Shown here: piece after piece, positions 18,101 through 31,078 of the stretch
How the letters are laid out: each line of letters opens with the position of its first letter
Numbering within the stretch: the first letter of the stretch is position 1
Source of the DNA: Burhinus oedicnemus
Taxonomy: Eukaryota > Chordata > Aves > Charadriiformes > Burhinidae
Length of the DNA: 64,000 nt
Reading direction: 5' to 3'
Assembly: GCA_008921705.1 (NCBI GenBank)
Contig: VFFE01007012.1
Location: 470,834-534,833, forward strand
Position numbers and translations under genes: made by a program
The notes under the pieces: generated by a model
The model's database searches: none
Told to the model about the DNA's origin: nothing
What the model saw: the letters and a program-made list of their open reading frames with translations, nothing else

Positions 18101-21100
18101 TCTCAAAGTCAGCTTTACATGAAAAAAATACTCTAAAAGATTTTTGAAGCAAAACTGAAATTACTCTTTTTGTGTGCTGTTTTAACAGTTCACTTTTAAA
18201 AAGCAAGAAACATGCAAGAAGGTTTGTACAAGATCATATGACCCAGGAAACAGTGCTGATAAAAGCAAACTGGCTTTTTTGAAGAAAGGAATGCAGTTGA
18301 ATTATCAGCATCACTGGTAAGCTGAGATGTATGCTTGAGGCTGGGATTTATTTTTTTTTTTTTTCTGACTTTTTACATTGTTATCTGTGTTCTAAGTGGT
18401 TGCTTTCTTCCTTCTTCAATGTGATGGTTGTCCTCTACTATGCATCTTGTGCACACTACTGAAAACTATGTGCACTACATGAATGTTAAACGTCAATGTA
18501 AAATAAAGTGCATCCTCTTCTGAAGACGTGTTCTTTGATGATTTCTGTCTAGGATTATCGATAACATGCCTGTAACGTGGTGCTATGATGTGGAAGATGG
18601 ACAAAAATACTGTAATCCAGGATTTCCAATAGGATGTTTTGTTACTCCAGATGGTAGAGTTAAAGATGCTTGTGTTATAAATGTAAGTGGTGGAACTTTT
18701 TTCATTGGTATAGCAGTTGTAATTTCATTTACAGTTTTATTTTTAATCTTTCTTTTCCTGAGAAAGAACAGATACCCTTGTAAACATGGTTACGTTCAGA
18801 ACGTAGGCAATGACAAAGCTGAATGCTGCTTCTGTATGCAATGTCTCACTGGTACAATGGTCCAAAAAAAACGTTGCTTTAGATATTTTGACCAATATAG
18901 ATAAAGCTATGGAACGTCTGTATTGGTGTCTAAAAGCCTTAGAAAATTGACGGTTTTGTTTTGAAATTTCATGCATATCCATCCTTGTACCTTTTCGTTC
19001 TTTGTCCATGTCGTATTTGCATGCGAGACCTTCTTTTATTGATTTCAGATAGAAACTTTCTAGTGAAGACCTAGAAATGAGCACTGTGTTCTAGTTGCAA
19101 AAGTTGTATCTAGCACAGTTTACAAGTTAAATGTGTCAGGATTTTCCCAGATGGCTGGAAAATAACAAACACGGCTGTGACACGGAAAGAATTATATTGA
19201 CAACAATTTGAAATGTGTCAGTCATCCTGGGAGTTCCGTGGTGAACTAGTACAGTTGATAGTGATACAGTTTTATCTCTCCTGGGGTGAGGGACCACACT
19301 CTTCTCAGTGAGGAGAGAGCTCTCTGCTATGAATCTGCTCTGCCATATGACTTACTGCTTGTATGCAGTGTAGTCAATTTATTTGTATTCAGCAGGTCTG
19401 ATGCTTCTTGGAAGTGATGCATTTATCATGCATGTTCAGGTTACTCTGTCTACGGTCACCTTCCATCTTGGTTACTCCTCAGGCTCCCTAGACTATTGAA
19501 AATGATCTGTGAATTAAATAACCTGTTCTAGTCACGTGTCCAACTCTATTACTTTGTATGTGAAATTGGTTTTATGGTAAACTGTTACTGGCGTATGTTG
19601 TGTTGGGAAGCTATCTGGTACACAGAAAATGGTTGTAGCAAAGTCAGCAACCTGGATGAAAAGTTGGTTGTAGTTTTTTTAGGCATACGTGGGCAGCAAC
19701 GATTGAATTTCCTAGTGAGTGCTTAGGGAGCTTGTACTGTGTATCCATGAAGTGCTGTGCAAATCGTGTGCTAGCTGTGGTGTGGATGCTCTGCCAGCAT
19801 AGCTGTCCTACCCGGTGTCAATTTTAGTCTGTGGATTCTAATTGTGATGAGAACATTGCATGGCATAGCACTAGCAGGATGGTTGTTACACAGGCAAGAA
19901 TGTAGCACCTTGGATATGACTGTAACCTCTGGGCTGAGTTAGGGAATGTCATCTCTTTTAGAAGTATACCCAAATACCTATTCCAGCAGACATACTTGTC
20001 TCTTTAAAAAGGGGTGCAGGAAAGGGGTTGTTATCATGCAGTGGCACAGCTACAGTTCATCCTTGCATTTGTGCAGTTGATGAGCTGTATTATTGCTTCA
20101 GCTGCTACTTTGGAAATGGAGGAAACCTAAAGGTGGGGTCATAAGTATGACACAGGTATGATTCTAGTCTTCTTCTGATGGGAACCTTGATCATAGTGAA
20201 AGAATCTAGACAAATTTATTTCAAGACACCTTCATATTTTGCTGGGAGGGGGCAGGGGACAGAAGTTGTGTGGCAATTGGAAAACGGCTAATATACACAA
20301 TAAATAAAGGAATTTTTTTACTTGAAAACTCAACTAGCAGTCCGTCATCCTGGTCCCCTAATTCAAATTAAAGTTAAAGTTTTTTAAACAATGGCAATGT
20401 TGAGCAGAAAAGGAAATTCAGGTCAACTTAGTTGACTCTGGTGTCATCTGAGCTTTTATTTAGTTCGTAATTCCAAATTCTGAAAGGATTGGGATGACAA
20501 GGCAGAATAGCTGCTGAAAGGTGGTTTTTTTGAAGCAGAACCTGGTTTGTAAGCTTTGGTAGCTGGAGTGCCTACCAGGAAGACTGGGGAGGGGGCAGGG
20601 GGAAATGGTAACTCTGAACTACTTGTACCTTGAAGTACGTCTTTGAACTTGTTTTGGCAGCTTATCGTGGTAAATATTAAAATAGTGCCAAATACATTTA
20701 CATTTTACTAGTAACACAGATGTGATACTTTATATAAATACAACCCACATAATAATATATAGGAAAATATATAAATAATTTATACAGGTATATTAAAAAA
20801 GTTAATGTTGAAGTATTTCCCTTTCTTTCTTGCTCCTTCATTGGACAGTAGTCTCATTTTAGAGTTCTTGACTGCTTGCGCCCTCTCCTGTTGGAGAAGT
20901 TTCTCAATCTCTTATTGATATTTTGTAGTCAGAGTTTAACAAGAAGAACACTTTCTACCTCTTCAACCATGTTGACATAACAATCATGTACCATAGTGGG
21001 AAGGATGAAAACTGGCCTGGTGCAAGACTGGTGATGGCGAGACTGAGACCGCAGAGGTAATTGTGCATTAAAGCAGCAAGTATTAGGGAGTCATAACAGC

Positions 21101-24100
21101 AGTTGGAAACTTAGAAATGGTACTTGGTGTCAATATGGTGTCAGTAAGTTCTGAGGTTATTCTGAATTCTGATAAAACTTTCAGTGTATAGTGGTTCATG
21201 GCTGGAACTGTATTTACAAAGAGTAGTTCCACGACTGTAAATGTCATGTAACTTTGCTTTTAAAATGTTCTCCAAAGTCTGTCTTGATGGAAGGACTGCT
21301 TGTGCAGACTTTTAGAACCTGACACAAACAATAGAAGCTTTCTGGTATTTTTATTGATTTGCATCTGGGTGTGCATTACTTTCTTTTAAAAGACATGTTT
21401 TCAGATACACTGAGAAACGTCCTTTAGCTGAGTGACAGTTTGCCATGTCATCTCTCTTACTGTTCCTGCGTTGCCTCCCAAATGTACTTTGTATGAATGT
21501 ACAGTATTTCTACAGGTGTACTTTTTCCTGTGTTAGTTTGGATACTGAGGTATAGGTGAAATATCAGGTTAATACTGGTATTCAGAACAGCAGAAGATTA
21601 TGACTGATCTTCGAAGAAGACTAACTTATTTTCTTAAACAGTAGGTTCTGTGTTGACCAGAGAGGAGGTGCAGCAATTCAGAGGTCAGAAACAGACTGAA
21701 ACAACTACTTTGGCCTCTTTTCAGTCTGTTCATGCACAGTTCAACCTGTATTTGAAAACTGCGGTCCATGTATAAAATAATAAAGTAGGTTGCTTATTTT
21801 TAGCTAAACTCTTCCCTCTTTTCTACAGAGATTAAGTACATTTCTAAATTATGCTACCACAGTTTCTCAAGTCATGTGGACATCTACGATACAACATGAC
21901 TTGGGTATACTTGGGTTTTCTGTTGCAATGATATAGTGTATTTTTAGTGAATTATACTTGCTACGCAAGTTTATTCCTTCCACATACCTCTACTCTGATA
22001 TGGCAGCAAGAAGATTCTACCAAGCTTCTCCATTTTTGATTAAAGCTTTATCAGTTGCATCCTGAATGGTTGAAAATTGAGAATTTGTCTTTTCACTAGT
22101 AACGCAGACCACAAGGGGGCACAGTTAGGTTGCACATAACCTTGGTTTTGTTGCTCTCTGACCTGGTGTTTTGCTTGGTACTTTGCTTCAGCCTTGAAGC
22201 TTTCCTGATGGGAAGTAATTGTGATTGGAGCACCCTAGGCCTTTCATGAAAGTTTTTATTATCTTGTGGCTTGCCTTAGTTGTTGACATATAATAATGCA
22301 TCTAAGGTAGAATTGCTTATCTAAATTGGATAAATACAACTTGCCCAAGACGGTGTGAGAGGGAAGCTACTTTCCTGTGTTAGAAGAGGTTTACAGGAGT
22401 GAATTCCAGAAAACCTTAAGGTTTCTTCGACTCTGTGCTTCTATAGCTGCAGTATTTCTAAGGTACTGCAGAAAAGGGTTTGCGAATTTGGACTTCAGAA
22501 TGTAGAATGTTGTTCTGAGTTGTTCTGTATTTTTCAGAGTACACAAGACTAATGAGAGGTGAAATAAGACCACTTGTATAGGAATGGAAAGGTTCCCACA
22601 TTCATTTCTTTTGCCCCGGTGTAAAATAATAGTAGTAATTAAAAAAAAAAAAAAGACACTCCCAAATCCACCAAAATAAAATGAAATAAACACCCTTCTC
22701 TTTATGAAGCTTGAGGGAAGGTGAGAACCTATGGGAGATTGCTAAGAAATTCTCTGTCTTCCTTACTGATGAGCACACACTGAGGTTAAGTCCCTCACCA
22801 ATAATGCAGTCTTGTTGAAATGTGGAGGGGAGACATGATGACAGAGAAGGGGTATTCTGTGTTAAAACTTAGCATCTTACCAGGTAAAGATGTCCAGACT
22901 TTGCAGCCCGGTTAACCAAGTGGCATTTTAGTTTAGGACTAGGACTTCATTCTGATTATAGCAGAAAAGTGAGTAGGGTGAAACCACATCTCATGACCTT
23001 TCAGAGGTCTGTGGTTCTTGTCTCCCACATGCTTAGCAAACAGCTTTACTTACAATGTTCTCAAATGCCTAGAAGTGTGAACAGATATTAACTGAATGTA
23101 AGATAGTAATCCAAGTTCTGAGTAATGATGTCTAATTATATACATGACTTTACTCTCATATTTCTCATATTATCTCTAGCTACAAATATAAATAAAAATA
23201 TAGTTTAAGACCTTCGACCTTTGTTGGTAGAAGACCAGAAAAGCAGGTTCTCAAGGAAGTTGAACAGCTGGTACAAAACGATACACGCAGCCTTCCTTGG
23301 TTGTTTGTTTTTAAATAAAAACTTGGTTTAGTTACCTTAGAAAAGAATTTGTGAAAATTCATCTTGTAGGACATACGCAACTTTATTTAACTTTGGTGGT
23401 TTTTTTTTTTTTTCAACTTAGCTACAAACATACAGATGAGAACAACTTAAGTTGTGAAGGTCCACCTATGGAGATTCCTGGAGAATTCACCAATAAACTG
23501 AATTTGATTTATACTTACTCTGTGACATTTGAAGTAAGTATTGAATCTGTTACATGAATATGTAATTCCCCAAAAGAATGAAATTAAAACAGCTGGATAA
23601 TTTGCTAATAGCCATAACTGGATTAAAGCAGTGTAAATTCTGTAAGGATGGTCTTTTGAAGCAGTTTTCCCAAAACCTATTACTTTTCCATGACTGTAGT
23701 TTAAGTGACACTTGGAATGTATAAATAAAGCAAATTTTTTGCCCTGTTTTTTTGCTAACAGAAAGGTAGTAAATTGAATAACCTCACGAGTTGTTTTCCT
23801 TGAGGTATGCTTTATGTTTTCAGAGTTCAGTCAGGGTACTGAGTCTCATGTTGAAGAAACGTTTATACTATATTTGGAGACGCTTTTGTGTTAAATGTTA
23901 ATTTTAGCATATAGTAAAGCTGTTTTTTCTAGGGAAGTTTGCAGGTTTTGTCTGATTTTATATTCCCTTCATTTTATTCACTAGCCTTTTTTGAGTAAGT
24001 GGCCATTTATCTTTTACAGTTAATACTCTGATGTTTACTAATACTTCAATACTTTATTCAGCCTTTTATGACTTAGGAGGAAACTAGGCTTTCTTGCAGC

Positions 24101-27100
24101 TGGGTCTTTACCCCAACACAGAAAGTGAGCCTCCTGCAGGTGTGAGAATAACTTGGTTCAAGCTACTTCAAACCTTGGTACCTTGGTTCCAGCCTGTTCT
24201 GAAAGCATGGTTGTCTTTCTGATGTTAGGCACCAATCTTAGAGGATTTGGCTTGAGACCACCAGCTTATTTTGTAAAGGCAGTCAAGCAGCCGTCATATG
24301 GTAATAACTTTCATTCTACCAAATTGAATTTGATTTGAACCAATGACCTTGAGGTGCAAGACTCTATATCCTTTTACTTTTCCCTTGAGACACCCAGTCC
24401 TCCTTAGACTCTCTAATTTTACTACATGAATAAGCCTCCTGTCTATTAACACTTGTGTTTAAATCTTGATGATAAATTGCAATTTAGAATTGCAATGCGA
24501 ACTTTGTCTGGTTATTCACGCAATGTTTTATGCATTTGGGCTATCTACTCCCTTTTTCTCAGGTATGGAGCAGGTGAGGCTTAGCTGTCTTGGGTTCAGG
24601 CGCTTCCAGCAGATGGCACTCGGCACATCTCAATCACCAGGCACTTCCAAGCTGCTTATTTTCTCTGTTATCCATTAGCCTTGATTTGAAATAATACCTG
24701 ATACGTTTTATTTTTTATCAGTACTTTCAATATAACTTAAAAGGGAAAAGTATCTTTAAATAGGAGAACATTAGTTTCAGTAAGCCTGAATACATAAACC
24801 AGTAAAATGCGTAACTGTTTTATGGTCCTTTCTAATATGGCACATGACTTCTGATGAGAAAGCTATGTCTGCTTTAATTCATTGAAATGGACAAGGTGTT
24901 TAGCTCTGTGTGTGTGAAAAATATACACGATCATGCCTCTAATGTGTAATACACAAGTGTACAAAAATGTAAGCATGTGAGCAGTTTGGTACTCAGGTAA
25001 CACACTTTAGAACCACACTTCTGAAACTCTCTCCCAACTAGCTGTGAACTACTGATCAGCTACTGATTGGGCTGATAAAGAGCAACTTAGGGCAATTACA
25101 GGCACCTTGTTGTGTTGATGCAGTTCTTCATTTTTACGCGTTCTTGATCCAGATCATGAATCAGAACTTTAAAATTCCAGGCTGGAGATGTAGTCTAAAT
25201 TTTGAGAATTAATTGTACAAACTTACCACCTGGTGAATAAATGAAAAAGTTAGCAGAACTTCATGCCAGTTGGGATGGAATGTGGTAGCAGGACAGCAGA
25301 CATACATCGCATGAGAGAAGCTGTAGAGGACAAGGCTTGGGGGTCAGAAAGAGCCATCACTTGTACAGCTCTCACATAAAGCATTTAGAGGAGGGGATAA
25401 AGAGAATGGAAGCATCTTTCAAAGTTGAAAGTTGCTGAATGATTTCTTCTTCTTAAATCCTTCACAGGGATATCTGGAAATGAAAGTTGTCTGCCAGGAA
25501 TCAGAGTGGAAAATAGTCTGTGTCAGACAGCATTATGGCAGGGAGTGAGTAAGCCTGTGCTAATTGAATTAAAGGTGGTGAGAGAAAAATTCTGGGAGAA
25601 ACTAGAAACACAGAGTATGTTTAACAAAGTTACAGTTTCAAGATCAGTGTGCTGTGCTGGGAGTATCTTGTACTGATGGCATGATTGTTTTTTCAGCATG
25701 CATTTGGGAGCTGGAGGCAGCTACATCATGGAAAGATGAGGCTTAGTGAAGCCTCAGTTGAAGGTAGAAGATGTGGATAGGAGATTTCAGTGAACAAGTT
25801 ATTCTTTGAGAGTCTCAAGAGATAAAAAGAATTATTGCAAGAGGGAGGTCTAACATCCAGGGTTGATACCAAGCTTAGATATTAATGCTGAATGGAAGGT
25901 TTGTGGAAGAGATTTGATGTGCTTATTCCTTCTCCAAGACTGCAACAAACTTGTACTTGTTTCTATTAATTGCTATTTAATTTCTTTATAGGAAAAGAAT
26001 AATATTAAGTGGGCTTCCAGATGGGACTACATTTTGGAGTCCATGCCACATACAAACATCCAGTGGTTTAGGTAAGATTTGCATTTATTCAGTGAATAAC
26101 CTTGCAGGTGAGCACAAAGAGTTCTTATTTGTGCTTCTAGTGATATATAACTTGTGCTGTGGTAGAACAAAGTCTGTTAGCTATCAGGCAAGAAAACTTT
26201 CTTGTTTTCATATGTGAAGTAACTTTATCAGTTTTCTATCTTTTGGGAGCAGCTGTAGTATTGCATTTCACCAAAGGAATGCAGTATTAGTGTCCGAAAG
26301 GAAAGCAGCTTCCAGCTTCCATTGTTTTACTTTATCATCTCCATTCTGTAGAACTTTTGAGACGTTGCTGCTCTGCAGTGTTCTTATTGTTACTATCTGA
26401 CTTTCTCTAGCTGCTGAGTGAGAGGTACGTGTACTGCATATTTTGTACTCAGCAGCTGCTTACAGTAAAAAGAGCTTTTTTACTAGTAAAGATGTATGTG
26501 AAAAGCTCTTAATTATTTCCCTCTGTACCACGCAAATGATATCAAGTAAGTGTATAATTTATGTTGAAATGTTAATGTTTTGCAGAGTGAAGTGTTTGAA
26601 AAGGCTAATCTGATTAAATATGTCTCTACAAAATATTAAGTGGCATGATGTAGATTTCATTGGTTAATAGATATAAAGTCTACTTAACACAGTCTGCTTT
26701 AAGAGCTGTTTCACTAGGGAAATTACTTCTGAGCTACGTAAGGAGGAAAATAAAGAAAAGCAATATGTAACTGTCTTGAGAATTAACAATATATCATAAA
26801 ATATTATTCTTCTTACTTCTGTCTCCTAAGAAATCATAAAGATACACAACCTAAAACAGTTTATCTTTTATGGTTGGGAAAATACTAAAAGGTCTGAATG
26901 ACTTAAAGTCTGAATATCTAAGGCTGTTCCTCAGACTTGAGCTGTACATGTGGTATGAGTTGGAGTGCATGTCCTGAAACCTGAATAAGTGGATTGAAAG
27001 TTTAACTTTTTCTTTACCTACAGTATAATGAATTCCCTCGTAATTGTTCTCTTCTTATCTGGCATGGTGGCTATGATCATCCTGAGGACTCTTCATAAAG

Positions 27101-30100
27101 ATATTGCAAGATACAACCAGATGGACTCTTCTGTGAGTAAGATTTACAGCGTCTACATGAGCACATTTTTCTGACAATAGTGATGTCTATCAATTAGTTT
27201 TGAACGCAATCTAAAGAGATGTATAACTACCAAGAATTTGATACGTGCTAATATAACTGGGAGTTAAAAATAGCTTTATTGCTATTTCATGTTTTCTAAC
27301 AGCAGGAGTACATGGGCAGATGTGGCATTCTCGCTTTCCTAGCATCATTTGATGAACTTGTAATATGCAAGGACAGACCAGGTTTTAGAAGTATGTGGAC
27401 TGATTCACAGAAACTTTTTGGTAGTGAAGAAACTCATGTTTGAAATGTAAGTTCCTTTGTTCCAAGGTCTCAACCAAGGAAAGCCTCTTTTTTAAATAAA
27501 TACTTTCATGGTAAGCCAACAGCCACAAGACATGGTGCAGACATTAAAAAGTGTTCTGGCACTTGTTCGCCATCAAGATGTGGTCACTGCTCCTGCGTCC
27601 TGTGGTTGTATTATGGAGTCAGTTGGGACATGTAGCTGGTGGTGTGATGCTGACAAAGGCAGCTGGTGTATCATTTATGGAATCTCCATTCTTGGAGATA
27701 TTCAAAAGCCATCTGGACATGGTTCTGGTAACCTGCTTTAGGTGGCCCTGCCTGAGCAGGAGGCTTGGACAAGAGGACCTCTGGAGGTCCCTTCCAGCAT
27801 CAACCATTGAGTGATTCATTGGGTCTGGCAACCTGGGATTACATGTAAGATACCTTGTCAATGCAGCCCTGGTTTAAGTCATGTTATGTGGTGTTAGCAC
27901 AGGACTTGCGCTCTGTCTGTTGCAGAGATGTCTGTAGCACAGAAGCAGACTTTGCTACCCAGTCTGGCATATTCTCTCTCTGAAAATGTGTTTTATAGTC
28001 TGAACAACCGAACTTGTGTACTTTTGTTGATAACGGTCTTCTCCCCTCTTCAAGACATCAGGCTTAAAACTTCTGCATCCAGGTATTGTCCCCATTGTAA
28101 TGAAGCTGCATTAGGAACCTCAATTGCTGTAATTTTTCCAATTCCAAGGCAGTATTTCTTTATAATAGTTTGTCGTATAGCTTGTCCAGAAAGCAAGCAT
28201 GCTAGCAGGTGACTTGTGAAGTTAGGAAAGTTTGTGGTCTGAATTTCTTGAGAAGTATGATACTATGCAACTTCATAAAGCAAAGTATTTTTTAAAAAAA
28301 AATGCTATCAGATGATTATTGCAAAAAAGATCAAAAATTAAACCAACGGCTAATGGAGTGAAATTAGTGTGAGGATCAGTAGCTGTCATGCTAAATGTTA
28401 TGGTAGAGATTCTGATTTATGTAGACTAATGCAAGTTGATGTTGCCTTTTGTCTGTGGCTAGAAAGTGTGGTGGAATCACATACTTTGTCTCCAGTTAAG
28501 AGATTATAATATTGCAATTCATGTGCAACACAACTTCTTATCTCTAGCTCTATTAGAACTACTTGGTGTGTATGTAAATTATTTATTTATTTTAATTCTC
28601 CTGGTTATCACTGTGTCAGTCCAAGCCTGGTTTGTCTGACTTAATGTAGTGACTGGAGCTTGTTGCCATCTGACTGGACCTGTTGTGAGTTCTTCTGAAA
28701 TATGTACTCCTTAAAATGGCAAAGGGGCAGGTCCCTATAGTGGTTTGCTACCTTGGTGGAAGAGAATATAGGTGGTTGTGAGTTAAAAAGACTTGATCAG
28801 TTGGCTGTGAGTGAAAGGCTGAGTAAAAATTACTCTTTCTCATTGGTAAAAGTGGTATCTGCAAGCCAAAAATGAGAAATGTCAGATACTACAAAGGTTT
28901 GAATTTTCACTGTTGTTGCTGTCTATCTGGATAAAGAAATACTTTAAAATGCACAAAAATGTTTCAAATTGAAACTAAAACATCTGAAAGTACTTTTATT
29001 CTTCTTTGTGTTTTTGATATTTAATATCTTTTGTTAATGCAAATCCAGACAGTAATTAAAGTGGAATAATTTTTCACATCCGTTAACTGATTGTTTTTGT
29101 GAAGCTCCTGTTTGATCTCTCAATTAACTTCTGTTCAATATCTTATACTGTCTTGTCTTTATTAGTTGGTCATTCTTAATGTGATAAAGAGCAAGACTTG
29201 TAGAAGCTTGCTTAGTTTTTATGGATAACAGCACGGATAGGTGTGACTTTCAAAAAAGCACAATTTGTTATTTTCCTACTAGTTGTAAGAGTCTGTAAGA
29301 TCTGTTGCAGTTCAAGGACCTGATTTAAAAAAGGTGTGAAATAATTGTGCAAAAGAGGACCTGGGCTGAGGAAGCTGCAGTGAAGTAAATTAGTATCTCA
29401 CACTTTGGGAATGCTGGTGGTTCTACTTGAAAAGAGATAGATGCACAAGCCAGTGATTGTGATCTTAGTATGCCTGTTTAACATTCAGCTAATACCAACT
29501 GGCTTTTAGTGTGATGTAGATTTAGTGAGACATATATTAAGGAAGTGTTTAGAAATCATTAGATTACTTTTAGGGTCTTATAACTAAGAGAAGATTCCTG
29601 AGCTGAACTTAAGAGAATTCATGTCAGTATCTTTTCAACAGTGAGAGGCAAAACTCTTGACCTCTTTTTTTAAATCTATTTGATCGTGACTGCTTGAGCG
29701 TAGGGGACTGACATCTTTGTTAGAATACTTTGAGAACTAGGCTAAATTAATGGATAAGATGAGGATTACTGCAGGTTTACAGTAATTACTAGGTAGTTGG
29801 GTTTGGGTAACAAATGTGTAACATAGTTTTCTTTGAAAATGAAGCAACACTGATAAGTTCATACAATTTGGTACTTGTACCTACAAGGCTTTCATTATAA
29901 ATGTTGCATTGATCATGTTACCCCGGTGAAAATTTACATTCTTTAAAAAAGTGTTAGCAAAGATTTTGCCATGTTACACTTAAATCTTTTAAAAAGCGTA
30001 TGTTGGGTTCTCTCTGTGTTCGTTTACAAAATGGTATTCTTTACTTGCGTAGCTGGTAGTGAGAGCCAAGGTGGACACTGAAGATGGAATGATGCAAAAG

Positions 30101-31026
30101 AAGCATTTTCAATATCCGCTACTTCTGCTACAAAATATGGTTTAGTCTTATAAAAGATCTTAGAGTCGTATCTTGGATCTTATAGTCATATAAGTGAAAC
30201 TGGAGTTTTGAAACTTTGTTTATAAACACTTTTTTAAAATTTACAGTAATTTTTAGCATATTGGCCAAGATTCAAAAGCATCTTTTTAGATTTTCCTCAG
30301 TTATTTTTCTGTAACTATAAAGTGTAGCTTCCTACTTGGATTAGTTGTACAATTCTTATCCTTGTCTTTGAATGGTAAAGGTTAGCAATATAAAATACTG
30401 CTGAATTCTTGAAACAAAAGTCTGGAAATCTCTGACTCATAGCTAATTAGCCTGTAATGGAAGTGTTTTATGAAAAATCGGTCTTCTAGATGAACACTCT
30501 GGCCTATAGGCCCATACAAGATATAAATCAGGGGTCTCAACCTGCCAAGCTTGGTTTCTCTTTATTTTTCATAAACCAAGGTATTTACCATGTAGCTATG
30601 TGTTTTGCAGTTTGTGTTAAAACCAGAGGGTGACTTCTGAGTGCATTTGCCAGAATAGGTGTTGATAAGAAGTCTAGTATCAGTCATCCCAAATTTGCAC
30701 AACATTTGCCTTGTTCTGTCAGGAGCTAAAGTACTAAGCATTTATTTCTGCTTAGTGTTCACCATTTTGAAAGCAGATAAAGATTTGCTTCAGGTAGTAA
30801 CCTTTTAAAATCTTTCATTCCTTACAGCTATCTGGCAAAAGTCTGTCTTCTGTCTGAGCAACTTTCTCATCATCTGAACTTGAACTAATTGCGATGATTT
30901 TTAGGGAAGTGTGGTCTTTATGCTTCTTTAACCAAACCAACTTTTCTCTACTGGAAGAGCACTGATGTGTTGGAATTATACCTAGATACCTGGTATCATT
31001 TTCTTTGCAGGCATAGTTTTGTGTGT

Positions 31027-31078
<52 letters not shown>

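Noticed and set aside
22835..22960. C/D snoRNA candidate (ATGATGA ... CTGA) in TM9SF intron 6
   Set aside because: Boxes are about 115 bases apart, with no terminal stem and no rRNA match that I can see.
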